Part shown: positions 23,964 to 32,680 of the stretch, piece by piece
Layout of the letters: every line of letters begins with the position of its first letter
Position numbering within the stretch: the stretch's first letter is position 1
The notes under the pieces: generated by a model
What the model saw: only the letters and a program-made list of their open reading frames with translations
The model's database searches: none
What the model was told of the DNA's origin: nothing
Source: Durusdinium trenchii
Lineage: Eukaryota > Sar > Dinophyceae > Suessiales > Symbiodiniaceae
Direction: 5' to 3'
Length of the DNA stretch: 64,000 nt
NCBI GenBank assembly: GCA_963970005.1
Contig: CAXAMN010025628.1
Span: 1-64,000 of the forward strand
Made by a program: the position numbers and the translations under genes

Positions 23964-24684
23964 GTCTTTTTAGGTCAGCCGTCGCCCTGCACACCAAATG
24001 CAAGAAGGGGGCGAAGAAAGGTGGCTTCATTTGGCTCTCAATGTTTTCTGGGCTCTTCTAGTCGCCAGCGGAAGACCAGTTTTAGATTTCTCCAGACACC
24101 AGCTTTACCTCTGGGTCTGGGACGAAGTACTTCCACCATTCTTTTGATGCCAGGAGTCGGACTATGGGGACATGGTGAATTGGCTTCGCGTGGGTACCCT
24201 CTTTGGTGCCGGGAGCCCATCATCTTCTTTTTTCTTGTTTCTTCTTACTTCTTTTTTGTCCTTCGATTCTAGTTCCTTCTTCTTCTTCTTCTTCCTGCCG
24301 CTTCTTCTACAGTAAAATTTCCATTTGCCATGTGGTTGGGCATGAGAGGCCAAACTCCTGCCCTCCCACGCTCAACTGAGGAGCTCGCCCTACAAAATAC
24401 GGAGCCGCTGGGGAACTCAGGAGATGCTGGGAGAAAGGGCCTGATTTTGGGGCATGGATGTGGATCAAAGCAAGAAACCACAAGATATCAATCTACAGCA
24501 ATAGCGACCTTCAAGTGTTTTGGGATGGTGGTGCGGGATTTGTTGTGCTTATGTTATATGTGCACGACTACGACTCGTATAGTTTCTTTACATGTCGTTT
24601 GCATGTTTGCAGATCTATCTGGTTTGAAGACGATCATGTGTATGTAATCTATTGTTATATATATAATTACATGTCAGTGCGCAT

Positions 24685-24930
24685 TTGTCAAAACGCATGC
24701 AGCGGAGCAAGCCGCACGTCAAGTGGAATACCAAGTGCCCATTCATGTCCGTTGCCTTCGAGCAAAGGCTTGCCTTGGCGCTTAAGAGAGTGCCACTAGC
24801 GTCAGAGTGCGGGGTGACTATTGGCTCAAGTCGTTTTCGGGTGACGCTTGTGGACTCTCATCTGCATCAATGGCTCAAGTGGGTGGATATTGAGATGCAA
24901 GCTCTTCACTCAGTTCATCTATATAGCTAA
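24685..24930 (+). CDS. Weak coding-like frame
   Basis: An 81-codon open frame includes KWNTKCPFMSVAFEQRLALA and RFRVTLVDSHLHQWLKWVDI. It may hold an exon around 24715-24900. Edges are not clear and the function is unknown. Confidence 0.25.
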   Translation: MSKRMQRSKPHVKWNTKCPFMSVAFEQRLALALKRVPLASECGVTIGSSRFRVTLVDSHLHQWLKWVDIEMQALHSVHLYS

Positions 24931-25268
24931 ACCAGCAGGTCTTGAATTGATTCATTGATCTTCTGCCTCCACCCTGTTCAATAGTTGGCGAGAAGCCACC
25001 TTGCAGTGAAACCAGCTAGGCGGAACGCCACCATCATGCTGGGCACTCGGGTCATCCAAGCAGCATATCGTGGCAGTGCCCCTCTATGAGTCTATAAATG
25101 CTGTGTATATCCATGCTTGTATGTGTGCACATGCGCACACGCACATGTATAATATATACATACCAGACAACGACATATCTATTCAATTCTATATCAGATT
25201 CCCAATCCCAACCCCCAAAAGTGGAACAAATGAGAGAAGAGCTGCTCAGTGTGGCCCACTTCTCTCAG

Positions 25269-25350
25269 GTGTTCCCAAGACTGCGAGCTGCTCCGGCTTC
25301 GCAAAGAGGCCGCATTGAGCAGGGCCGGGCTGTGGTCCAGTGCTCTTTGA
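25269..25350 (+). CDS. Candidate terminal exon
   Basis: Starts after CTTCTCTCAG|G; the frame encodes CSQDCELLRLRKEAALSRAG then LWSSAL and TGA. Two other frames are open, but this one has the best third-position bias. Unknown function. Confidence 0.35.
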
Positions 25351-25497
25351 TTGGTGCTCAATGGATGAATGTCATGCTTGGGGGTTGAGCGCCTTGGTGG
25401 ACTGGGCATGACTTTAGTTTTAAGACCAGGAGACCTATACATTTTAATCTATTCTTCTTTTTCACGGGCGGTTTTGGGAGGTATTTGTGTGACTTGG

Positions 25498-25536
25498 AGC
25501 GCTGTGGGACAGCCGGAGCGCTGTGGGACAGCCGGG
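25498..25536 (+). repeat. 19-bp tandem duplication
   Basis: GCGCTGTGGGACAGCCGGA is present twice in direct tandem, the second copy ending in a variant base. No coding role seen. Confidence 0.85.
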
Positions 25537-25606
25537 TGGTTGCATTCCACCGGTTTGGGCACTCAAGGACCGGCAGAACCTTGATCAAATGACTCACTTT
25601 TTCAAG

Positions 25607-25755
25607 GAATTTCCCTCCGTCGTTGGCTCTCCGACTTCGCCCGGGTGTTCCGCCGTGCCCGCGGGGACTATTCCGGTGGGACGATTCCGGTCGTTGCGGC
25701 TGGCCAGGACTATTTGAGCGCCATCCAGGGCTCCAAGCAGAAGGCGAAGAGATGA
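25607..25755 (+). CDS. Candidate terminal exon, unknown protein
   Basis: Starts after CTCACTTTTTCAAG|G, a pyrimidine-rich acceptor, and ends at TGA 25753-25755. It encodes ISLRRWLSDFARVFRRARGD, YSGGTIPVVAAGQDYLSAIQ and a basic tail. Codon bias is strong throughout, and the minus-strand frame over it is a shadow. I do not recognise the family. Confidence 0.5.
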
Positions 25756-26096
25756 AGGGCAGAGACAGGGATGTGACTGGTCCAAAGGCTCTACGAATCA
25801 GCCCTCGTGGACAAGCTAGTTGACGGTTCTTGTGAGAGTCTTTGGAAACCAACAGGGTCTTGATGGCATAGCCGTTGGCAACGAAAAGAGCCAAATTGAA
25901 GATAGTGCCAATTTCCAAAGAAGCCTGCGAGTGATGTCGTTGATGGACGGCACCTATCAAGAACCACAAGGGAAGACAGGACACCTGTTGAATCTACTAG
26001 GTTCTGGCAGGCTTCCATGGGGGTACTCATGGAGGCTCCAAACACGGAACCCTCGAAAATCCGATGCTTGCGGTTCTGACGTTTCACCTACCTGAG

Positions 26097-26160
26097 ATCT
26101 ACTTCTTCGACCGCTTCTTGTTGCCCTTCCGCGAGAATGCCGACAAGCGTGCACAAGGCA
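26097..26160 (+). CDS. Candidate exon
   Basis: Encodes IYFFDRFLLPFRENADKRAQ then G, following CACCTACCTGAG and ending at a possible GC donor (GGCA|GCCGGG). Aromatic-rich, good codon bias, unknown function. Confidence 0.4.
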
Positions 26161-26910
26161 GCCGGGCGGGGTAGAGACAGGCCCTTTCCACAGAGGGAAC
26201 TCGTGGTTCCTGGCAAAGGGGCGCCAAATAGATTGGAAGGCATGGACGCACTGTTCAAGGCAGTGTTCCGGTTTCTGTGCCTTTCGTGACCCTTGGTGTG
26301 TATTAAAGATTATTAAAGCATGTCCAAAAATGTAGAAGTGGAGGTTGTGGGTTGATGGTAAATGGACTATCTAAGGACTATATAGATCAATGATTGCCGC
26401 ATTGGACCTTGGATCGGCAAAAAACCGTCCATGACTCCATCCATCTATGCGACTTCGTGGCTTACCTTTCACCAAACCTTTGACCCTGCTATGTCTTCTA
26501 TGTCTACTATGTCCGTCCACAGGAAATTGCAGGTGCTCAGGTGTGCTCCATTCGCATCAGCTCAGCTCCCTGAGTTCGAAAGCGGAGACAGCGCAGGTGC
26601 CATGACGCAGCACCCGTCCGGGGTCCCGTGGATGGGGGTCCTGTCCTGTGCATGTTGGATGGTCATTGGAATTGGACGATCGTTGCCGCGTTGTAGAACT
26701 TCCCGGTGTTTGGTACTGTGAGATGGGCAGGGAATGGGAGGGAGCTGGGTTGTGTTCGCTGCATCAGGTCCTTGCTCTTCGCGGATGAGATTTTTCGTGA
26801 TGGCCTGGGGGCGGAGAGAAGAAGTGTGAGTCCATACTGCGGTGTCGTCTTTGTTCAAGCCAAGACTGCCATCAAGTCCTAGATTGCATAGCCTGGGGCG
26901 AACATCAGAG

Positions 26911-27060
26911 ATTTGCTGGACCCCGCTTTTGTTTTTGACGGGGTGACCCTCAGTGTGCGAGAGCAGCCGCCAGGGCAGACGATCACCACACAGGGCGTCA
27001 TCGCGGAGCCCAAGATCTTTGTCTTGGGGGCGCGGTGTGCGCGTTCGCGCAGCGCGGGGC
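26911..27060 (+). CDS. Candidate exon, beta-rich segment
   Basis: After GAACATCAGAG the frame reads LLDPAFVFDGVTLSVREQPP, GQTITTQGVIAEPKIFVLGA and R. Third positions are strongly C/G. The frame continues to 27200 but loses coding character after about 27060. No domain identified. Confidence 0.42.
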
Positions 27061-27670
27061 AGGGCAAAGCCAGTCCAAGGGTTGTCACCTATGTGCATCC
27101 CAAGTTGAAATGTTGTACCCGGATACCCTCCTGCTCACGGACATGGAAGCGGAAAGCCCCTTTTTGTGGAGGGAAGTTTCGTGTTAGTAAATCGGAGTGA
27201 AGGACCTCAACTCGGAACAGTAACACGCTCTCTCGCAGGCATCTGCCCGGGCCGAATTCTGCAGATATCAGAACTCTGGTCAAAGACCCAGTTTCATCAA
27301 GCGCGGTAGATTGATAGATAGGGTGTGTCTCATTACCAGTACTATATACAAGTCAGATTATCACCATTTTGGACGTCATCATCCTCTGAAACTGGTAATG
27401 GGACATGCCCAAGGTGTGCAATATTTTGCGCATGTAGGGACTTCAAGATGGGTCGGTCAAGCTAAGGCGATAATCCTGCATACTTCTTGAGCAAAAGGCC
27501 ACAGAGTGCCGGGCGCCTCAAGTCCAAGGTAAGCTAAGATGCCAAGAGGTTTTTCAAGCTGAGGTGATTGTTTCGTCTTGGTGTGTGGTGATTGTTTAGC
27601 CAACGGACGCAGAGAACATCGCCGAGCTGAAGAGCTTTTATGACACTCCCCCCTTTTATGCACCGGGCGC

Positions 27671-27693
27671 CCGTAGCCATTCTTGGACTTGAG
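27671..27693 (+). other. Possible decayed spliced-leader relic
   Basis: CCGTAGCCATT matches the first 11 bases after the variable 5' base of the dinoflagellate spliced leader. It is followed by CTTGGACTTGAG in place of TTGGCTCAAG. A relic would mean the locus once returned to the genome from a trans-spliced mRNA. It lies 232 bases upstream of the kinase start. The second half is degraded, so chance is not excluded. Confidence 0.35.
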
Positions 27694-27925
27694 CTTATGC
27701 AATGCAAAGCAGTGCTGATTTTAACGTTGGCTTGACAAAACATGGAGACCGCAGCCAGGGCAGAACCCACAGATTTCGCTCCACACTTTGTTGACATTCA
27801 GACCTTCCTAGCAGTCCAGTTTCCTTCAACTATATAGGGTTCTAGGATTTTCAAACCTCCTGCATCTAAGCCTACCGCCTCCGCCGCCTCCTCCAAACAT
27901 CCTCCATCACGTCCACGTGGCCCAC

Positions 27926-28090
27926 ATGACCGACTCGAGCATCGAGGAGCGGCCCTCCTTCGCCTGGGGCGACGTGCAGCCCTTCGTCGAACGGCACTTC
28001 TTTGGCGCTGTGGAGCTGGTGAAGTCGCTGCCGTCGGAGCGGGATTTGAACTTCCTGGTGAAATTGGACGAGGAGCTGGCGGTCTTTAAG
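27926..28090 (+). CDS. Hydroxylysine-kinase-like phosphotransferase, exon 1
   Basis: First exon of a 353-residue protein kinase-fold (APH family) enzyme. ATG 27926-27928 is the first in-frame methionine. The 55 codons cover the N-lobe start: SLPSERDLNFLV (nucleotide-loop strand region), then DEELAVFK. The final lysine (residue 55) is placed as the ATP-anchoring strand-3 lysine. The exon ends AAG|GCGAGG, a GC donor. Splicing in phase 0 to 28384 continues the strand-3/helix-C region (VHNPTDLQDFVE), as expected for the family; unspliced translation turns into unrelated sequence. Pairs of non-coding flanks and no upstream coding exon make this the likely start. See exon 2 for the catalytic residues. 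Confidence 0.72.
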
Positions 28091-28383
28091 GCGAGGCGAT
28101 GGGAGATCTACCGGAGATCGAGTGATAAGAGCAGTGAAGGGGTTCAGGGAAAGAAGTCTTTTGGCAATACCAAACACCTTGGTTGTTATGCAGGCGGTTT
28201 GCCCACAAGAGGTTTTTGGGATGAGCCCCAGGAAGCGTCAAGGGAGGAGCCAAAGCCCTTCAACCCAGGTCCGTGGGATTCTCGAATGGCCGTTTGGGGC
28301 CCGAAAGGCCGCCTTCGCCTTTGCGGACCGTCCACCGGCGATCGCCTCCGCCGGTGGCCTTCGCCTCGCCGGTGGTTGGCCAG
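28091..28383 (+). other. GC-AG intron with 10-bp inverted terminal repeat
   Basis: A 293-base intron of the kinase gene. GGCGAGGCGA spans the donor (28090-28099) and its exact reverse complement TCGCCTCGCC lies 13 bases before the acceptor (28361-28370). Additional inverted GGCGATC/CACCGGCG words lie near the 3' end (28330-28375). The structure resembles introner-type insertions described in dinoflagellates and relatives. That interpretation is inference. Confidence 0.6.
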
Positions 28384-29280
28384 GTCCACAATCCCACGGA
28401 TCTGCAGGACTTCGTGGAATGTCAGTGCCTGGCCCTGGAGCACGTCGCCCAGCATGGTGCCTGCTGTCAGCGTTTGCTCCGCTCCAAGAGCAAGGAGTTT
28501 CTCATAGCCTTGGAACTCGAAGGCCACCGGCGATGCATGTGCAGAGCCCTGAGTTTTTTGCCCGGGCGTATGTTGGCAGAGGTCGCGCAGGAGATGGCGG
28601 AGAGTGGGGAGAGATTGGCACAGTTGTTTGATGCGGTTGGGACGGCTGTGGGGCAGGTGACGGCAGCGTTGCTGACTTTTGAGCATGCAGCTGCAGAGCG
28701 CGAGTTTGTTTGGGACCTCCAGCGATGCTCGCAAGTGGTTGATGCTCACATCAGTGATGTTGAGGAGGACAATCGTGCTTTGTTGCAGCGTGTGCTTCAG
28801 TGCCAGATGGTCGAGTTAAGGAATTTGCTCCCGCGACTTCGGCGCTCGATTGTTCACAACGACCCGAATGACTACAATCTGGTGGTGAATGGTGGGCAGG
28901 TGGGAGTTCTGGACTTTGGAGACATGGTGCACAGCTACACTTGTGCAGATGCTGCGATTGGCATGGCGTACCTTCTGTTCCACGTCCCTAGCAGTATGCC
29001 TTTGGTGGAGGGGGTCTTGCCTTTTGTTCAGGGCTTTCATCGAGCCTGCCCTCTGGAAGAGGTGGAAGTCGAAGCACTTTTTGGTTTGGCGGTATGCCGT
29101 GTTTGCACCTCTCTATGCATGTCGGCACATCAGAGCAAACTGGAGCCCGACAACGAGTACTTGCTGATCAGTGCCAAGCCTGCGTGGAGGCTCTTGACAC
29201 GAGTCGATTCAGAGAAGGTTGAGCATGCCAAAGACATTTTCAAGCAGAGTTTGGGACTTCAACCTCGAAGCACTCACTGA
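28384..29280 (+). CDS. Hydroxylysine-kinase-like phosphotransferase, exon 2
   Basis: The main catalytic exon, 298 residues to TGA 29278-29280. Counting from the ATG, RALSFLPGR (about 109-117) matches the hinge/LPG block of hydroxylysine kinases. HNDPNDYNLVV (213-223) is the catalytic loop, with Asp215 and Asn220. VGVLDFGDMVHS (228-239) contains the metal-binding DFG (232-234). TCADAAIGMAYLLF follows as in that family. At 353 residues it is close to the roughly 370 expected for a stand-alone enzyme. Known relatives phosphorylate 5-hydroxy-L-lysine with GTP; the substrate here is not proven. It is not fused to a class III aminotransferase, unlike some related proteins. The long overlapping minus-strand frame is a shadow. 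Neighbours are unrelated single exons, so no pathway context. Confidence 0.8.
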   Translation, partial: VHNPTDLQDFVECQCLALEHVAQHGACCQRLLRSKSKEFLIALELEGHRRCMCRALSFLPGRMLAEVAQEMAESGERLAQLFDAVGTAVGQVTAALLTFEHAAAEREFVWDLQRCSQVVDAHISDVEEDNRALLQRVLQCQMVELRNLLPRLRRSIVHNDPNDYNLVVNGGQVGVLDFGDMVHSYTCADAAIGMAYLLFHVPSSMPLVEGVLPFVQGFHRACPLEEVEVEALFGLAVCRVCTSLCMSAHQSKLEPDNEYLLISAKPAWRLLTRVDSEKVEHAKDIFKQSLGLQPRSTH

Positions 29281-30226
29281 GGCGCCAAAGGTCTGCGGAG
29301 GAGCTCGCCACTGCCACCTCTTCCCATTGTGGTAATCTGTTTGGGCAGAACCCTTGTTAGTTGTTCGGAGTACAAGTCACTTGCGGGGGGCCCATGCCAA
29401 GTAAACAGACTTGGCAACCTTCCCAAGCTGTTGCCGTGTACCTCTCATATCTCCTGTCCTGTATGGTCCGTCAGAGCACTGCAGTTGTGTGAGATTCAGA
29501 GATTCACTCAGAGCAGTCACAAAAAAAGGCTCAGCTTTGGCCTAAGGCTCCCAACCAGAAGGCAGGAGACGGCAGTGGGGTGGTTTTCCGATGGAGGCCT
29601 TCATATCACCAACAGTATCCAACAGTGGTACTTATTGTCATTGTAGAATGTGTTGGATGGGTGTCCACCCTTCTTCTCGTCACATCTCGATTTTATCTCG
29701 ATCACATTCCGCACAGGAATTCTGGTGGTCCAGCCACGTGTCTATCTATACTTCATACATACGTAATTACACATAGATGCCAAGATCAACCGGCCAAATC
29801 GTCCGTTTCCTTCCCTAAGCCGCTCGTGGGAGGCGAATCGTTGCCGCGCCCTCCTGCGGGATGACCTGGAGCGTTGCCGCCACGATCAGGACCGAAGGGA
29901 AGTCCAAAACACGAGTTCCCAGATTCAGGTGTTCCTCGATTTGTTCAGATGTTCAGATCCGGAGTTTCAGCTGCCACAAAGCGAGAGCGGTCGATCTACT
30001 CTTCTTCGAAGAGATTTTGTTGGACAACAAGCTGAATTAAAACTAAACATAAAACCATGAGTAGCCCACCGTTCAGCTCGAGTGAGATCCGTGGTGGTAT
30101 AGGCCCCTTGGTTTATCACAAGACTCTCCAGTGCGAATCTTGGCCCGAATCCGGATGTATTAACGTGGGATTCACGGTATATAACTAACTACGTTTGGTT
30201 CTCCTGCTTCAATCTTTTTCCAAAAG
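29281..30226. other. Intergenic, nothing recognised
   Basis: 3' flank of the kinase gene and upstream of the next exon. Open frames here lack codon bias. No poly(A) signal is expected in dinoflagellates and none is evident. Confidence 0.5.
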
Positions 30227-30389
30227 ATGGAGAGCTCGCTTTGCGGCAACCAACGCCTCCTCTCAGGAGTTGCGGCACTGTGCCGCGGTCTTTCCCACAG
30301 AGGAGGAGGGGCTACAGCTATGCCGGCAGTTGTCCGGCGATGCAAAACGGGAGCTCGACCTGACCAACATGTTTGAATGCAAGAAGTTG
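30227..30389 (+). CDS. Candidate exon, unknown protein
   Basis: After TTTTTCCAAAAG the frame reads WRARFAATNASSQELRHCAA, VFPTEEEGLQLCRQLSGDAK and RELDLTNMFECKKL. It is soluble, charged and well biased in codon use. A GC donor (TTG|GCAAGA) ends it in phase 0-compatible register with the next candidate exon at 30517. Function unknown. Confidence 0.48.
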
Positions 30390-30516
30390 GCAAGAGATGC
30401 AAGACCAATCAGACAAATATTTTTGCATATCATATCACATATCATATGATATGTTGTTGTGGATGCTTTTGCAATTCTATCTCTGGGGTCCAGTGCCGCC
30501 CGACCTCCCGCTTCAG

Positions 30517-30588
30517 GAGATGGAGGTGTGCCATGTCCTGAAAGAGGGAGGTGCCTGCCTTTCGGGCTTGTGGGTGGCTTTTTGGGAG
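30517..30588 (+). CDS. Candidate exon
   Basis: CCCGCTTCAG|G acceptor, TGGGAG|GTCC donor; encodes EMEVCHVLKEGGACLSGLWV then AFWE. Probably the same gene as 30227-30389. Function unknown. Confidence 0.4.
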
Positions 30589-30702
30589 GTCCAAATTTGG
30601 GTTATCTGACCTCTCAAACTTAACTTGCCTTACATCCGAACAAGGTTGCACTGCACTTGGCCGATCATGCTAAAGCCAAGACATGCTCAACCCGATCTGC
30701 AG

Positions 30703-30893
30703 GGATCTTCGGCACGCTGGCGGCGGTCGCCAACGTGGGCCCGGAGCCCTTTTCCATCGCCGGGCAGCCTGGAGCACGGTGGGCTGCAGCTTGGACCCCG
30801 AAGGTCCTCCATATACTGGGCCCACTGGAAGACGCTCGCGTGTCGGCAGGGTCTTCTGCTTTTGGGGGACGTGTGGCGAGGCTTATTACATGA
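30703..30893 (+). CDS. Candidate exon or terminal exon
   Basis: After CGATCTGCAG|GG the frame encodes IFGTLAAVANVGPEPFSIAG, QPGARWAAAWTPK and, if not spliced at AAG|GTCC (30804), VLHILGPLEDARVSAGSS to TGA at 30893. Strong C/G third positions. The 301-codon minus-strand frame across this region is a shadow. Unknown family. Confidence 0.48.
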
Positions 30894-31907
30894 AAAGTCT
30901 GACACAGCTTGAGTAAAGTAAAGATAGTAAAGCTTGCTCACTATACTCTGATTGCTATTACTATTTTGTACTTTCCATGGCGATTTGCATCTACTGTTGT
31001 AGTCCATGTCGTTGGTGGCACACCATTTGGAGAGTCGACCGGCACCCCCTTGAGCCAACCTGAGAAGCGGCCCAGGTGGCGCGCTGCCCGGACGAAAGCT
31101 GCACGATCTACACTTTAGATGGTTGGGGTCTTGGGGGCACCTTTGACAACCAAGGACCGGAAGCTGGAGTCCTTCCAGGTAGAAGAGGGATTTGTCGGGG
31201 TGATCGTGTTGACCTGAACAAGATCTTTGAAGATCTTGCCAGCTGGATGGACATGGGGCAAGCATGGGCCAAGGGGAATTGAAACCAAAGTGCCTGCCCC
31301 CTATGTCCAAATTCTGCCAGGAGTTGCCACATAGAGGTGGCAGATGATTGGAACCACCGACCACCACGCCCAAGGTGCTGGGATGCAGAAGATCCATCCG
31401 AAGCTCTTGGAGTCCTGTCGCCCAGAGGGCCGGGTGTGGGGGGCAGGGGTGGGAAGAGGCTTTGGCGCGAGCTGTGCACCTGGGTTGCCAATGTGTCAGC
31501 GTGTCCAGAACACACCACGGTGGTGTGTTCTGGGGTCTGAGGGGACATGCAGAGAACAAACTGTGGAATCTCCAAGCACTTATAGAAAGCACTACCTTGC
31601 AGAAGCTTAAGATCTTAAGTTAAGCTGACATCGGTAATTATTCGGGTGCAGTGCATACCAAAAACATCTTACCAGGTTACCATCAACGGCCACAACCTTG
31701 CGTGACCCTCAAACTTGGAAACAAGCCTGGCCATTCCTTCCACACTCCCACCCTCTCCATTCTTTGCCAACACTCTCTCCAAGGGCCCTGCGCGATCTCA
31801 TCGCAGAGGAACGCTTTTTTTTGGGGCCAAGGGACTGGGAGTCGGATGGGCGACGATCGCTCAGAGCCTCAAGCAGGGTTGACGACTGCTGGCTTTCACA
31901 TGATTAG

Positions 31908-31983
31908 GCGCTGGGCCGGCTTCGTCCGGTGCCAGGACAATGCACTGCGCACGCGGCGCCTGCAGAAGGATCCCCTGATCCAG
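31908..31983 (+). CDS. Candidate internal exon (GT-AG)
   Basis: ACATGATTAG|GCGC acceptor and ATCCAG|GTGGGG donor bracket RWAGFVRCQDNALRTRRLQK then DPLIQ. The frame is open well beyond on both sides, so edges are tentative. Unknown function. Confidence 0.4.
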
Positions 31984-32421
31984 GTGGGGTGGCAAAGGTT
32001 TGCGCAATGTCCTGAGAACTTGGGTCAGAGTTGTTCTCTGGATCTTGAAACCGAGACACAAAGGCAGTTTGTAGGCAGCATCGAGAAGGAGATGGAAAGA
32101 ATGACAACGTCGACTTTCTCCTGCTGACGTGGTGCAAGATTCGTGCCAAGCAGGTTGAGCATATACAACAATCAAGATAGCTGTTGACCCTTGCCATGCC
32201 ATCTTACGCCACTAGAGACCTGGTTACAAGCAGACTCAAGCAGATGACATGGTCAGTGCCCTTGGGGCTGGATCCTCGGATTGCGAGACATGGGTTCGCC
32301 CAGCTGCCTCCTCTTGTGCAGATGGTGGAGAGGAAGAACTTCCACTTTTGATGATGCGGAGGCCGCGGAGGCCTCGGTGGGGACTTGAAGGTGAACCTGA
32401 CGGGACTGCTCGAATGACACT

Positions 32422-32517
32422 CCTTGGAATCATCATGGAAGTGGAAAACCACCGGTTTTGTGGAGGACAATTGTCATCCCAGGGGCCATTCCATCCACTT
32501 CCATGATAATTCCATGG
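32422..32517. mobile_element. MITE-like element, 96 bp, best copy
   Basis: Imperfect 24-bp terminal inverted repeats (22 matches): CCTTGGAATCATCATGGAAG continuing TGGA at 32422-32445, and its inverse at 32494-32517. The core has ACCACCGGTTTTGTGGAGGA. Related copies or fragments are at 45193-45250, 51888-51960 and 52185-52275. Confidence 0.65.
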
Positions 32518-32603
32518 AGTGTAGGCAAGAGGTCCGTCTCAATGAGGTCCTAGCTTTCCTTATGGCTATAGTTTAAGATATTTGACTTGACTTGTATTGG
32601 ACG

Positions 32604-32680
32604 CTACTAGGGGCTCCTGGCACTACTAGGAACAAGAAGCTACGAGCAAAGGGCATCGCTACGAACGAAGCATGATGCTA
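32604..32680 (-). repeat. TAG-rich dispersed repeat, copy C (inverted)
   Basis: GCTACTAGGGGCTCCTGGCA, CTACTAGGAACAAGAAGCTAC and GGGCATCGCTAC are the reverse complement of words in copies A and B. Confidence 0.8.

Noticed and set aside
26562..27098. 178-codon minus-strand frame
   Set aside because: Shadow of the plus-strand exon at 26911-27060; no recognisable features.
28186..28749. 187-codon minus-strand frame over the kinase gene
   Set aside because: Mirror of the high-GC kinase exon and intron; the kinase motifs on the plus strand are decisive.
30687..31592. 301-codon open frame on the minus strand
   Set aside because: Low-complexity composition, no domain, no third-position bias on that strand. 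It overlaps a better plus-strand exon at 30703-30893.
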